Of a DNA stretch of 64,000 bases, positions 1-9,015 are shown piece after piece. Both the position numbers and the translations under genes were made by a program. Numbering within the stretch: the first letter of the stretch is position 1; every line of letters starts with the position of its first letter. The notes under the pieces were generated by a model. That model was not told the DNA's origin. It ran no database searches and saw nothing but the letters and a program-made list of their open reading frames with translations. This stretch comes from Nonomuraea solani (GTDB lineage: Bacteria > Actinomycetota > Actinomycetes > Streptosporangiales > Streptosporangiaceae). The stretch lies in contig NZ_FNVT01000006.1 in assembly GCF_900108335.1 (NCBI RefSeq), positions 1-64,000 on the forward strand. Reading direction: 5' to 3'.

Positions 1-162
1 TAGACCCAGTTTCCCGGGCTTATCCCAGAGTCAGGGGCAGGTTGCTCACGTGTTACTCACCCGTTCGCCGCTCGAGTACCCCGAAGGGCCTTTCCGCTCG
101 ACTTGCATGTGTTAAGCACGCCGCCAGCGTTCGTCCTGAGCCAGGATCAAACTCTCCAAACA
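1..162 (-). rRNA. rrs: 16S ribosomal RNA, 5' end (partial)
   Basis: The reverse strand carries the conserved 16S start, AGAGTTTGATCCTGGCTCAG read from about 155 downward, followed by the GACGAACGCTGGCGGCGTG block and the V1 region. The gene runs off the left edge, so only about 160 nt of the 5' domain are present. The mature 5' end is placed about 7 nt before AGAGTTTGATC by analogy with other 16S genes. It is co-oriented with valS and separated from it by a leader of about 400 bp. Confidence 0.97.
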
Positions 163-361
163 ATGCCTGGAAAAAATGTCCCAGCCAGCACCCATCCAAA
201 GATGAATGCCAACCAAAGGAATCCGTCAATCAATATGACGGGGTTGTGCATCATGCACTGGCTTTTAACACACTGTTGAGTTCTCAAGAAACGGACGCGT
301 ACTTCCTTCACCAAGACCCTTGCGGGATCCGAGCGCCGGAGGCGTTCATTTCGTCTTCCGA

Positions 362-391
362 AGTTTATCAGATCCGGACGATCCTTGTCAA
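362..391 (-). promoter_or_regulatory. rRNA promoter, proximal
   Basis: On the reverse strand TTGACA (386-391) is followed after 18 nt by TAAACT (362-367). This is a near-consensus sigma-70-type promoter pointing at the 16S gene about 200 nt downstream. Confidence 0.65.
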
Positions 392-443
392 ACCGCCCGA
401 TCCGGTATCTTCCGGACTTGCCTCGCTTCGAGGCAACCCTGCT

Positions 444-473
444 AACTTACTCCAACTTTCGGCCGATGTCCAA
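444..473 (-). promoter_or_regulatory. possible second rRNA promoter
   Basis: Reverse-strand TTGGAC (468-473) and TAAGTT (444-449) are 18 nt apart, about 80 nt upstream of the stronger promoter. Multiple tandem promoters are usual for actinobacterial rrn operons. The match is weaker. Confidence 0.35.
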
Positions 474-570
474 CCGCGCGGCTGGAAGCGCCCGAAACTC
501 GGGGTTTTGATCAGAAGGGTTTCAGGGCTGACCAGCCCCGCGTTGAAAACTGTAGCAGCCTCTGGGCGGT

Positions 571-604
571 GGAAGGTCCATCTTCGGTAACGAATGGACC
601 TTCC
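571..604 (-). terminator. valS terminator
   Basis: GGAAGGTCCA at 571-580 pairs with TGGACCTTCC at 595-604. An inner TTCG/CGAA stem (583-586 with 591-594) and a 4-nt loop extend it. The hairpin starts 15 nt after the valS stop and separates valS from the rRNA promoters. Confidence 0.75.
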
Positions 605-619
605 CCGCGTGCGTTCGGT

Positions 620-3190
620 TCAAACACCCAGACCGGCGAGCTGAGCCTCCAGGCGCGCGATGTCCGCGTTCGCCTGCTCGGCCCTGCCCCTGACCTTGGT
701 CACCACGTCCTGCGGCGCCTTGGCCATGAACTGCTCATTGCCCAGCTTGGCCGCCACCTGGGCGGCCTCCTTGCGCGCGACCGCCAGGTCCTTCTCCAGC
801 CGCTTACGCTCGGCCACCACGTCGATGGCGCCCGCCGTGTCGATCTCGACGGTCACCCCGCCCACGGTGAAGCGCGCCGTGGCGCTGAACGACTCCGCCG
901 GCTCTGTCAGCCGCAGCAGTGACCGGATGGCCGTCTCCTGGCCGGCCAGCGGCGTGCCGGTCAGCCCGAGTTGTGCGGCCACCTTCTGGCCCGGCTTGAG
1001 CCCCTGGTCCGAACGGAACCGCCGGACCTCGGTCACCAGCTCCTGCAACGCCTCGATCTCCGCCTCCGCGGCGGCGTCGGCGTAGCGGGACTCCGGCACC
1101 GGCCAGGGCGCCACCACGATCGAGTCGCCACCCGTGACGGCCCGCCACAGCTCCTCGGTCACGAACGGCACCAGCGGATGCATCAGCCGCAGCAGCGCGT
1201 CGAGCACATGGCCCAGGACCAGCCTGGTGTGCTCCCGCCCTTCCCCGAGCTGGATCTTGGCGAGCTCGAGATACCAGTCGCAGACCTCGTCCCATGCGAA
1301 GTGGTAGAGCAGGTCGGACGCCTTGGCGAACTCGAACTCCTCGAACGCCGCGTCGGCCGCCGTGATCACGCTCTGCAGGCGTGACAGGATCCACCGATCG
1401 GCCGCGGTCAGCTCGGCGTCGTCGATCGAGCCGACGGCGGCGCCGTTCATCAACGCGAACCTGGTGGCGTTCCAGATCTTGTTGCAGAAGTTGCGCGAGC
1501 CGCCCGCCCACTCCTCACTCACCGCCACGTCGGCGCCGGGGTTGGCGCCGCGCAGCAGCGTGAAGCGGGTGGCGTCGGCGCCGAAGCGCTCGATCCAGTC
1601 GAGCGGGTCGACCACGTTGCCGAACGACTTCGACATCTTCTTGCCGTATTGGTCGCGGACCATGCCGTGCAGCGCGACGACGCGGAACGGCGGCTCGCCG
1701 TCCATGGCGTACAGGCCGAACATCATCATCCGCGCGACCCAGAAGAACAGGATGTCGTAGCCGGTGACCAGCACCGACGTCGGGTAGAAGCGCGCGAGCT
1801 CCGGTGTGGCGTCCGGCCAGCCCAGCGTCGAGAACGGCCACAGGCCCGAGGAGAACCAGGTGTCCAGGACGTCGGAGTCCTGGGTGTAGCCGGCGGGCGG
1901 CTCCTCGTCGGGGCCGACGCAGACGACCTCGCCGCCCGGGCCGTACCAGACCGGGATGCGGTGGCCCCACCAGAGCTGGCGGGAGATGCACCAGTCGTGC
2001 ATGTCGTCGACCCAGTCGAAGTAGCGCTTGGCCAGCTCCGGCGGGTGGATGCGGGTGCGCCCGTCGCGGACGGCGTCGCCGGCGGCCTTGGCCAGCGGCT
2101 GCACGTTGACGAACCACTGCAGCGACAGCCGGGGCTCGACCACGGTCTTGCAGCGCGAGCAGTGGCCCACCGAGTGCACGTAGGGACGCTTCTCGGCGAC
2201 GATCCTGCCCTCCGCGCGCAGCGCGGCGACCACGGCGGGACGCGCCTCGAACCGGTCGAGACCCTGGAACGGCCCGTGCGCGGTGATGACGCCGCGCTCG
2301 TCCATGACGGTCAGCGACGGCAGCGAATGGCGCCGCCCGATCTCGAAGTCGTTGGGGTCGTGGGCGGGGGTCACCTTGACGGCGCCCGTACCGAAGGACG
2401 GGTCGACGTGCTCGTCGGCGACCACGGGGATCATGCGGCCGGTGAGCGGCACCTCCACCAGCGTGCCGATCAGGTGCGCGTAGCGCTCGTCGGCGGGGTG
2501 CACGGCCACGGCCGTGTCGCCGAGCATGGTCTCGGCGCGCGTGGTCGCGACCACGATCTCGTCGGAGTAGCGGATCGAGACGAGCTCGCCCTCGTCCTCG
2601 CTGTGCTCCACCTCAATGTCGGACAGCGCGGTGAGGCAGCGCGGGCACCAGTTGATGATCCGCTCGGCGCGGTAGATGAGCCCGTCGTCGAACAGCTTCT
2701 TGAAGATGGTCTGCACGGCCCGCGAGAGCCCCGGGTCCATCGTGAAGCGCTCGCGCGACCAGTCGACGCCGTCGCCGAGCTTGCGCATCTGGCCGAGGAT
2801 CCGGCCGCCGGACTCCTCCTTCCACTCCCAGACCCGCTCGACGAACGCCTCGCGCCCGAGATCGTGGCGCGACTTGCCCTGTTTGGCCAGCTCGCGTTCG
2901 ACGACGTTCTGGGTGGCGATGCCGGCGTGGTCCATGCCGGGCAGCCAGAGCGTCTCGCGCCCCTGCATGCGGGCGCGGCGCGTCAGCGCGTCCTGGATGG
3001 AGTGGTCGAGGGCGTGCCCGATGTGCAGGACGCCCGTCACGTTGGGGGGAGGAAGGACGATGCTGTACGGCTCGCGCGAGCTGCCCGGGTCGGCACGGAA
3101 GTGGCCTTCGGATACCCAGCGCTCGTAGCTTCGGGTCTCGACGTCGGCCGGGGTGTACTGAGTAGGCAGCTCTGGCGTTGTCACAGTGAC
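620..3190 (-). CDS. valS: valyl-tRNA synthetase
   Basis: Class I aminoacyl-tRNA synthetase charging tRNA-Val in the cytoplasm. The HIGH motif appears as PPNVTGVLHIGHA near residue 50 and the KMSKS loop as GKKMSKSFGN near residue 518. The CP1 editing insert lies between them. A charged helical arm fills the last ~70 residues, as expected for ValRS. The frame is open to an ATG at 3211, but the GTG at 3190 (start VTVTTPELP, 856 aa) fits the family better because the seven extra residues look non-coding. It follows clpX in the same direction; a hairpin lies between the two genes and another after its stop. Length is normal. Confidence 0.97.
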   Translation of the reverse strand, partial: VTVTTPELPTQYTPADVETRSYERWVSEGHFRADPGSSREPYSIVLPPPNVTGVLHIGHALDHSIQDALTRRARMQGRETLWLPGMDHAGIATQNVVERELAKQGKSRHDLGREAFVERVWEWKEESGGRILGQMRKLGDGVDWSRERFTMDPGLSRAVQTIFKKLFDDGLIYRAERIINWCPRCLTALSDIEVEHSEDEGELVSIRYSDEIVVATTRAETMLGDTAVAVHPADERYAHLIGTLVEVPLTGRMIPVVADEHVDPSFGTGAVKVTPAHDPNDFEIGRRHSLPSLTVMDERGVITAHGPFQGLDRFEARPAVVAALRAEGRIVAEKRPYVHSVGHCSRCKTVVEPRLSLQWFVNVQPLAKAAGDAVRDGRTRIHPPELAKRYFDWVDDMHDWCISRQLWWGHRIPVWYGPGGEVVCVGPDEEPPAGYTQDSDVLDTWFSSGLWPFSTLGWPDATPELARFYPTSVLVTGYDILFFWVARMMMFGLYAMDGEPPFRVVALHGMVRDQYGKKMSKSFGNVVDPLDWIERFGADATRFTLLRGANPGADVAVSEEWAGGSRNFCNKIWNATRFALMNGAAVGSIDDAELTAADRWILSRLQSVITAADAAFEEFEFAKASDLLYHFAWDEVCDWYLELAKIQLGEGREHTRLVLGHVLDALLRLMHPLVPFVTEELWRAVTGGDSIVVAPWPVPESRYADAAAEAEIEALQELVTEVRRFRSDQGLKPGQKVAAQLGLTGTPLAGQETAIRSLLRLTEPAESFSATARFTVGGVTVEIDTAGAIDVVAERKRLEKDLAVARKEAAQVAAKLGNEQFMAKAPQDVVTKVRGRAEQANADIARLEAQLAGLGV

Positions 3191-3214
3191 CAATTCTAGG
3201 GAGCCGGGCAAGCG

Positions 3215-3246
3215 GAACGCCCCATGGTTTCCACCACGGGGCGTTC
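3215..3246 (-). terminator. clpX terminator
   Basis: GAACGCCCC at 3215-3223 pairs perfectly with GGGGCGTTC at 3238-3246, with an additional TGG/CCA pairing inside. It sits between the clpX stop and the valS start, so it probably ends clpX transcription. Confidence 0.7.
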
Positions 3247-3266
3247 GGACGTGCGGATCGGCCTGG

Positions 3267-4550
3267 TCAGGCCGACTTCTCGCGCGGCGTGCGCTGCTGC
3301 TTGGCGGCGAGCTGGTCGCGCGGGACGAGCGTCGGGATCGCGTGCTCGATCACCGACTCGCGGGTGATGACCACGCGGGCGACATCCTGCCTGGAGGGCA
3401 CTTCGTACATGACGGACTGGAGCACCTCCTCCAGGATGGCGCGCAGCCCGCGGGCGCCGGTGCCGCGCAGGATCGCCTGGTCGGCGATGGCCTCAAGGGC
3501 GCCGTCGGTGAACTCCAGCTCCACGCCGTCGAGCTCGAGCAGCTTGCGGTATTGCTTGACCAGGGCGTTGCGCGGCTCGGTGAGGATCTGGATGAGCGCC
3601 TCGCGGTCGAGGTTGTGCACCGAGGTGATGACCGGAAGCCGGCCCACGAACTCGGGGATCATGCCGAACTTCAGCAGGTCTTCGGGCATCACGTCGCCGA
3701 AGATGTCGACCATGTCGACCTCTTCCTTCGACCGGATGACGGCGTTGAAGCCGATGCCCTTCTTGCCGATGCGCGACTCGATGATCTTTTCGAGGCCCGC
3801 GAACGCACCACCGCAGATGAACAGCACGTTGGTGGTGTCGATCTGGATGAACTCCTGGTGCGGATGCTTGCGACCGCCCTGCGGAGGCACCGAGGCCGTG
3901 GTGCCCTCCAGTATCTTCAGCAGCGCCTGTTGCACGCCTTCACCGGAGACGTCGCGCGTGATCGACGGGTTTTCGCTCTTGCGAGCGATCTTGTCGACCT
4001 CGTCGATGTAGATGATGCCGGTCTCGGCCTTCTTGACGTCGTAGTCGGCGGCCTGGATGAGCTTGAGGAGGATGTTCTCCACATCCTCGCCGACGTAGCC
4101 CGCCTCGGTCAGCGCGGTGGCGTCGGCGATGGCGAAGGGTACGTTGAGCATCTTCGCCAGGGTCTGCGCCAGCAGCGTCTTGCCCGAACCGGTCGGTCCG
4201 AGCAACAAAATGTTGCTCTTGGCCAGTTCCAGACCGTCGTCTCTGCCCCGGTCACCGGACTGCACCCGCTTGTAGTGGTTGTAGACCGCCACCGAGAGAG
4301 CCTTCTTCGCCTTGTCCTGACCGATGACGTAGGCGTCGAGGAACTCGTAGATCTCCCTCGGCTTGGGCAGGTTGTCCCACTTGAGCTCGGAGGACTCGGA
4401 GAGCTCCTCCTCGATGATCTCGTTGCAGAGATCGATGCACTCATCGCAGATGTAGACGCCTGGACCGGCAATGAGCTTCTTGACTTGCTTCTGACTCTTC
4501 CCGCAGAAAGAGCACTTCAGCAGGTCTCCCCCGTCGCCGATGCGTGCCAC
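3267..4550 (-). CDS. clpX: ATP-dependent Clp protease ATP-binding subunit ClpX
   Basis: AAA+ unfoldase that recognises substrates and feeds them to ClpP. The N-terminal zinc-binding domain has C13, C16, C35 and C38. Walker A is GPTGSGKT near residue 118 and Walker B is IIYIDEVDKI near residue 180, followed by the sensor regions and the conserved C-terminal small domain. Its 427 aa match the family length. It lies 175 bp after clpP2 in the same direction, completing a tig-clpP1-clpP2-clpX block. Confidence 0.98.
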   Translation of the reverse strand: MARIGDGGDLLKCSFCGKSQKQVKKLIAGPGVYICDECIDLCNEIIEEELSESSELKWDNLPKPREIYEFLDAYVIGQDKAKKALSVAVYNHYKRVQSGDRGRDDGLELAKSNILLLGPTGSGKTLLAQTLAKMLNVPFAIADATALTEAGYVGEDVENILLKLIQAADYDVKKAETGIIYIDEVDKIARKSENPSITRDVSGEGVQQALLKILEGTTASVPPQGGRKHPHQEFIQIDTTNVLFICGGAFAGLEKIIESRIGKKGIGFNAVIRSKEEVDMVDIFGDVMPEDLLKFGMIPEFVGRLPVITSVHNLDREALIQILTEPRNALVKQYRKLLELDGVELEFTDGALEAIADQAILRGTGARGLRAILEEVLQSVMYEVPSRQDVARVVITRESVIEHAIPTLVPRDQLAAKQQRTPREKSA

Positions 4551-4725
4551 CCCAGATACTCCTTTGCGTGGGACCGCCCTGCTCCCGCGATCCGTATCCT
4601 CCGGACCCGGTCCGAACCGCTCAGGTTTCGACGTTACCGTCTTCTGGGCCCTCAGTGAGCCCCCTAGCGGCGAGTCGCACCGGAACGTGCCCTATTGGGC
4701 AGCGCTCCGGTGCGTCACGTCTCGT

Positions 4726-5349
4726 CTAGGAAGCCACGGCCTGGGCTCGTTTCTTCCTGGACGGGATGATGTCGTCGATCAGACCATACGCCTTCGCCTC
4801 ATCCGCAGAGAGAATTTTGTCGCGTTCGATGTCCTTGCGGACCTCTACGGAGGATTTGCCGGTGTGCTTGGCCACGATGTCCTCGAGAAGCGTGCGCATG
4901 CGCAGGATCTCGCGGGCCTGAATCTCGATGTCGCTGCCCTGGCCGCCACCCTCGGTGGACGGCTGGTGGATCAGCACCCGGGCGTTGGGCAGCGCGAACC
5001 GCTTGCCCGGGGTGCCGCCGGCCAGCAGCACGGCCGCGGCGGAGGCGGCCTGGCCGAGGCAGACGGTCTGGATCTCCGGCCGGACGAACTGCATCGTGTC
5101 GTAGATCGCCGTCATGGCGGTGAAGGAGCCACCCGGCGAGTTGATGTAGATGCTGATGTCACGGTCGGGGTCGAGCGACTCCAGCGTCAGGAGCTGGGCC
5201 ATCACGTCGTTGGCCGACGCGTCGTCGATCTGCACGCCGAGGAAGATGATGCGGTCCTCGAAGAGCTTGTTGTACGGGTTGTTCTCCTTCACGCCGTAGG
5301 ACGTACGCTCGGCGAAGGAGGGGAGAACGTAACGGCTTTCGATATGCAT
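4726..5349 (-). CDS. clpP2: ATP-dependent Clp protease proteolytic subunit (ClpP2)
   Basis: Serine peptidase subunit of the actinobacterial heteromeric ClpP1P2 chamber. The start is the ATG at 5349 (MHIESRYVLPS, 207 aa); the frame extends upstream but into clpP1. The catalytic triad is S103 in GQAASAAAV, H128 in LIHQPS, and an Asp near 177. The residues after the catalytic serine (AAA rather than MG) are typical of the second actinobacterial paralogue. Only 11 nt separate it from clpP1, so the two are an operon. Confidence 0.96.
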   Translation of the reverse strand: MHIESRYVLPSFAERTSYGVKENNPYNKLFEDRIIFLGVQIDDASANDVMAQLLTLESLDPDRDISIYINSPGGSFTAMTAIYDTMQFVRPEIQTVCLGQAASAAAVLLAGGTPGKRFALPNARVLIHQPSTEGGGQGSDIEIQAREILRMRTLLEDIVAKHTGKSSVEVRKDIERDKILSADEAKAYGLIDDIIPSRKKRAQAVAS

Positions 5350-5360
5350 GTCAGCTCCCC

Positions 5361-5993
5361 CTAGGAAACCGGGCCCACGGAGGGCACCTGCCGCGCGCTC
5401 CGCACGACGTGGTCGATGAAGCCGTAGTCCTTGGCCTCCTCGGCCGTGAACCACCGGTCGCGGTCGGAATCGGCCTCGATCTGGTCGAGCGGCTGCCCCG
5501 TGTGGAAGGCGATCCGCTCGGCCAGGGTCTTCTTCACGTAGAGCATCTGCTCGGCCTGGATGGCGATGTCGGCGGCGGTGCCACCGATGCCTCCGGACGG
5601 CTGGTGCATCATGACGCGGGCGTGCGGCAGGCCGTAGCGCTTGCCTCTGGCCCCCGCCGTCAGCAGGAACTGCCCCATCGAAGCCGCCATGCCCATCACA
5701 ACCGTGGATACGTCGTTAGGTACGTATTCCATCATGTCGTAAATCGCCATGCCGGCACTCACCGAACCACCCGGCGAGTTGATGTAGAGCGTGATGTCGC
5801 GCTCGGGGTCGTCGGCCGCGAGCAACAGCAACTCCGCACAGATGCGGTTGGCGATCTCGTCGTTGACCTCCTGACCGAGCACGATGATGCGCTCACGCAG
5901 CAGGCGCTGGTAAAGCTGGTCCTCAAGCCGGAAGGACGAGCCGTTCTCACGGCCTCGCGACTCAGGCTGATAGAAGGTCGGCGGGCTGGTCAC
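5361..5993 (-). CDS. clpP1: ATP-dependent Clp protease proteolytic subunit (ClpP1)
   Basis: First ClpP paralogue, forming mixed rings with ClpP2. The chosen GTG start at 5993 (VTSPPTFYQP, 210 aa) has GGAAGGTG about 8 nt upstream; the open frame extends to 6425, but that part has no family-like sequence. S105 lies in GMAASMGQFLL and H130 in MMHQPSGG. The next gene, clpP2, starts 11 nt after its stop. A ClgR-like site lies about 90 bp upstream. Confidence 0.94.
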   Translation of the reverse strand: MTSPPTFYQPESRGRENGSSFRLEDQLYQRLLRERIIVLGQEVNDEIANRICAELLLLAADDPERDITLYINSPGGSVSAGMAIYDMMEYVPNDVSTVVMGMAASMGQFLLTAGARGKRYGLPHARVMMHQPSGGIGGTAADIAIQAEQMLYVKKTLAERIAFHTGQPLDQIEADSDRDRWFTAEEAKDYGFIDHVVRSARQVPSVGPVS

Positions 5994-6082
5994 AGCGTCA
6001 CCTTCCGATGCGTCGTAATCGATTGGCTTTGCTTGTGACCTTAACGCGCGCCACCCACAGGTCATGCCCGCTCTCGCGGACT

Positions 6083-6096
6083 GTTCGCTGACGGCG
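6083..6096. promoter_or_regulatory. probable ClgR-type operator upstream of clpP1
   Basis: GTTCGCTGACGGCG is a near-palindrome (TTCGC / GCG halves) resembling sites bound by ClgR, the activator of clp genes in actinobacteria. It is 90 bp upstream of the clpP1 start, where an activator would act. I recall the motif only approximately, so this is a similarity call. The rest of 5994-6296 shows no gene. Confidence 0.5.
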
Positions 6097-6296
6097 CAGG
6101 TTCGAGCACGTCGGCCCCTGTTGCCATTTGAGGCGTTCTGCCGCATTCGTCCGCCACCCGGCCAGGCCCCTCTCCCTGTGACGCTCTGAGAGCACGACAG
6201 AGGGGACGCCGGGCGCGAGGGCAGGCACGAGGTGCCACCAGACGCTCTCGGGCCATCTGAGCGCCTCTGAGCGCCGCCACGGACGCCCGGGAAGCC

Positions 6297-6330
6297 GGAA
6301 GCCCCCTGGGAGGGCTCCCAGGGGGCTTCC
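6297..6330 (-). terminator. tig terminator
   Basis: A perfect 16-bp inverted repeat: GGAAGCCCCCTGGGAG (6297-6312) and its complement (6315-6330), with 2 nt between. It begins 18 nt after the tig stop, so it separates tig from the clpP1 promoter. Confidence 0.85.
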
Positions 6331-6348
6331 GTTCCGGATAGGTGGAGG

Positions 6349-7749
6349 TTACGCCTCGGCCTTGTCCTTGTCATCGGCGGAAGCCTGCTCCTCGGCGGGA
6401 GCGTCCTCCTCGACGACCTCTTCACCGTTGATCTCGGTGTAGATCGCCTTGAGGTCGACCTCGTTGCCGTCGGTGTCGACGACCTTGGCGGCGTCGCCCA
6501 GCACCGAGCGGGCCTTGTCGCGGACGATCTCGACCATGGCCAGCGTCAGCTGGTCGTTGTCGGCGAGGTGCTTGGCCAGCTCGTTGGGCTGCACGCCCAT
6601 CTCCATGGCGCGGCGGACCACGAAGTTGGTCAGCTCCTGCTCGGAGACGCCCAGCTCCTCGCTCTTGACGATCTTGTCGAGGATGAACCCGATCTTGATC
6701 GCCCGGGCGGAGCCGGTCTCGAACTCGGCGAGGCGCTCCTCCTCCGTCGTCTGGTAGAGACGGAAGAAGGCGTCGCGGCTGAGGCCGCTCTCGGACACCT
6801 GGTGGTCCAGGTTGTGCTTGCGCGCGTCGACCTCGGCCTTGAGCGCACTGTCCGGCAGCGGGATGTCGATCTTCTCGAGCAGCGCGTCGAGCGCCTTCTC
6901 GCGGGCCTGCACGACCTGGTCGATCAGCTTGTTGCGGCGGGCCTGCTCGCGGATGCTGTTCTTCAGCTCGTCGAGCGTGTCGAACTCGCTGGCCAGCTGG
7001 GCGAACTCGTCGTCCAGCTCCGGCAGCACCTTCTCCTTGACCGCCTTGACGTTGATGATGACGTCGGCCTCCTCGCCGGCGTTCTCGCCGCCGACGAGCT
7101 CGGTCTTGAAGCTCTTCTCCTCGCCCGCGGACATGCCCTCGAGCGCGTCGTCGAGGCCCTGCAGCACGGAGCCGGCGCCGACCTCGTAGGAGACCTCGCT
7201 GGCCTGCTGCTCCTCGATGTTCTCGCCGTTGATCTCGGCGCGCAGGTCCATCACGACGAAGTCACCGCTCGTCGCGGCCCGCTCGACGCCGGTCAGCGTC
7301 GCGAAACGCTGGCGCAGCGAGTTGAGCTGCGTGTCCACGTCTTCGTCGGAGACCTCGGCGGAGTCGACCGTGACCTCGGCGCCCTGGTAGTCGGGCACCT
7401 CGAAGTTGGGCCGGATGTCGACCTCGGCGGTGAACTCGATCTGCTCACCGTCGTCGATCTTCGTGACCTCGATGTCAGGCTGGCTGACCGGGAACACGTC
7501 GACCTCGTCGACGGCCTGGCCGTACAGCTTGGGCACGGCGTCGTTGAGGGTCTCCTCCAGCACTACCGCCCGGCCGAAGCGCTGCTCGATGATGCGGGCC
7601 GGAACCTTGCCAGGCCGGAACCCGGGGACGCGCACCTGCTGCGCGACCTTCTTGTACGCCGCATCCATGCTCGGGCGCAGCTCGTCGAACGGCACCTCGA
7701 CAGTGAGCTTGACCCGGGTCGGGCTGAGCTCCTCGACAGCGGTCTTCAC
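6349..7749 (-). CDS. tig: trigger factor (ribosome-associated chaperone)
   Basis: Folds nascent chains at the ribosome exit and has peptidyl-prolyl isomerase activity. The N-terminal ribosome-binding domain carries GFRPGKVPARIIEQRFG near residues 44-60. An FKBP-like domain follows at roughly 150-240 and a helical C-terminal arm after it. The last ~40 residues are acidic and Glu/Ala/Asp-rich, a typical disordered tail. Its 466 aa fit actinobacterial homologues. It is upstream of the clp block but has its own strong terminator. Confidence 0.97.
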   Translation of the reverse strand: MKTAVEELSPTRVKLTVEVPFDELRPSMDAAYKKVAQQVRVPGFRPGKVPARIIEQRFGRAVVLEETLNDAVPKLYGQAVDEVDVFPVSQPDIEVTKIDDGEQIEFTAEVDIRPNFEVPDYQGAEVTVDSAEVSDEDVDTQLNSLRQRFATLTGVERAATSGDFVVMDLRAEINGENIEEQQASEVSYEVGAGSVLQGLDDALEGMSAGEEKSFKTELVGGENAGEEADVIINVKAVKEKVLPELDDEFAQLASEFDTLDELKNSIREQARRNKLIDQVVQAREKALDALLEKIDIPLPDSALKAEVDARKHNLDHQVSESGLSRDAFFRLYQTTEEERLAEFETGSARAIKIGFILDKIVKSEELGVSEQELTNFVVRRAMEMGVQPNELAKHLADNDQLTLAMVEIVRDKARSVLGDAAKVVDTDGNEVDLKAIYTEINGEEVVEEDAPAEEQASADDKDKAEA

Positions 7750-7915
7750 GGAATGGTCTCCTTGATCAAGCTACGAGTGATCGCGGGCGCGTGCATCGCT
7801 ACGGTCACGCGCCGCGGCCACATGTGCGCGGTGTTGGGCATGCTCCGCTACGGCGGGATCCAACGCCGAACGCCAGTCTAGGGCAGATGCATACCCAACA
7901 ACGACGCCGCGACCG

Positions 7916-8782
7916 TCAGAACTCGTCCGCGATCGTACGCAACAACTCGATCGTCTCGTCCGGGGTGGTACTCACGGCGCAGAGCCGTTCCATCACCTCG
8001 GTGTATCGGTCCACGTCTTCGCGCTTGTCCAGGTAGAGCGCGCTGGCGAGCTGCTCCACGTACACGACGTCCGGCAGGTCGGTGTCGGGGAAGCGCAGGA
8101 TGCTGAACGCGCCGCCCTCCGCGCTGTGGCCACCGAAGCTGAACGGCATGATCTGGATCGTGATGCTGGGCTGCCGCATCAGGTCGATGAGGTGCTCGAT
8201 CTGCGCGCGCATCACCTCGGCGCCGCCGATGGGCCGCCGGAGCGCCGCCTCGTCGATCACCGCCCAGAAGACCGGCCCGTCGGGCCTGTCCAACATCCGC
8301 TGGCGCTCCAGACGGAGATCCACCCTCCTGGCGATCTCCTCCGCCACGATGCCCGCCGAACCGGCGGTCACCACGGCCCTTGCGTACTCCTTGGTCTGCA
8401 AGAGTCCCGGCACGAACTGGACCTCGTAGGTCCTGATCCTGGCGGCGGCCTCCTCAAGGCCGACGTACGCCTGGAACCACGTGGGCAGGACATCGTTGAA
8501 CCGGTGCCACCAGCCAGGCTCATTGGCGGTGGCGACCAGGTCGAGCACGGCGGAGCGGGCCTGATGGTCGACGACCCCGTACAGGGTCAGCAGGTCCGCG
8601 ACGTCGCGTTCTTTGAACCCCACTCGGCCGAGTTCCATTCGGCTGATCTTGGATTCCGAGCCCCGGATGAGGTGGCCGGCCTCCTCACGAGTGACGTTCT
8701 TCGCTTCCCTGAGCTTGCGCAGCTGGGAGCCCAGGAGGATGCGCAGCGCCGTCGGCCCGGAACCCGGCTGGTTCTGCGTCAC
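7916..8782 (-). CDS. XRE-family regulator with DUF5753 domain
   Basis: Helix-turn-helix regulator of the actinomycete type in which an N-terminal XRE domain (about residues 15-70, with LRKLREAKNVTREEAGHLI and SKISRMELGR) is joined to a DUF5753 domain (about 100-285). The GTG at 8782 is chosen because AGGAGG lies 6 nt upstream; the frame itself extends to 8821. It is divergent from an RsbW-like ATPase gene. Such regulator/ATPase pairs are very common in actinomycetes and often affect development, but no target can be read here. An inverted repeat in the shared upstream region is a candidate operator. Confidence 0.88.
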   Translation of the reverse strand: MTQNQPGSGPTALRILLGSQLRKLREAKNVTREEAGHLIRGSESKISRMELGRVGFKERDVADLLTLYGVVDHQARSAVLDLVATANEPGWWHRFNDVLPTWFQAYVGLEEAAARIRTYEVQFVPGLLQTKEYARAVVTAGSAGIVAEEIARRVDLRLERQRMLDRPDGPVFWAVIDEAALRRPIGGAEVMRAQIEHLIDLMRQPSITIQIMPFSFGGHSAEGGAFSILRFPDTDLPDVVYVEQLASALYLDKREDVDRYTEVMERLCAVSTTPDETIELLRTIADEF

Positions 8783-8956
8783 TTTGCCTCCTATCAAGGT
8801 CCGCACACACAGTGACACCACATTGCCGGGTATGACAAGGTCTCAACCCCGTGTCCGATTCGGTGAGTTATGCCCCAAAACGCCGCTTGCTACTGCACAT
8901 TGCAGCTGCACGTGCATTTGGGTCTTGCAGCGGCGGCGGTCGTGACCCATGATGGC

Positions 8957-8986
8957 TTAGTGCATATTGGGCCAAACATGCACTAA
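8957..8986. promoter_or_regulatory. inverted repeat between XRE and ATPase genes
   Basis: TTAGTGCAT (8957-8965) and ATGCACTAA (8978-8986) form a perfect 9-bp inverted repeat with a 12-nt spacer. TGCA-containing half sites recur nearby (8896-8920). It lies 30 bp before the ATPase start, so it is a plausible operator for the XRE protein. Confidence 0.55.
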
Positions 8987-9015
8987 CCAAGGTTGAACGG
9001 GGAGGTATCGGCAGC

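Larger units (their letters stand above)
163..570 (-). promoter_or_regulatory. rRNA operon leader and promoter region
   Basis: No gene lies here. The reverse strand holds the 16S leader, including the actinobacterial box around 255-290 with GAGAACTCAACAGTGTG, expected to serve antitermination and RNase III processing. Farther upstream are promoter-like elements, annotated separately. A forward open frame of 182 codons crosses the region but reads through the antisense of the 16S start and is not a gene. Confidence 0.8.

Noticed and set aside
42..590. A 182-codon forward open frame over the 16S leader
   Set aside because: It is antisense to the conserved 16S start and rRNA promoters and shows no protein-like sequence.
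1649..3199. A 516-codon forward open frame
   Set aside because: It is antisense to valS, which has the HIGH and KMSKS motifs; long antisense frames are normal in high-GC DNA.
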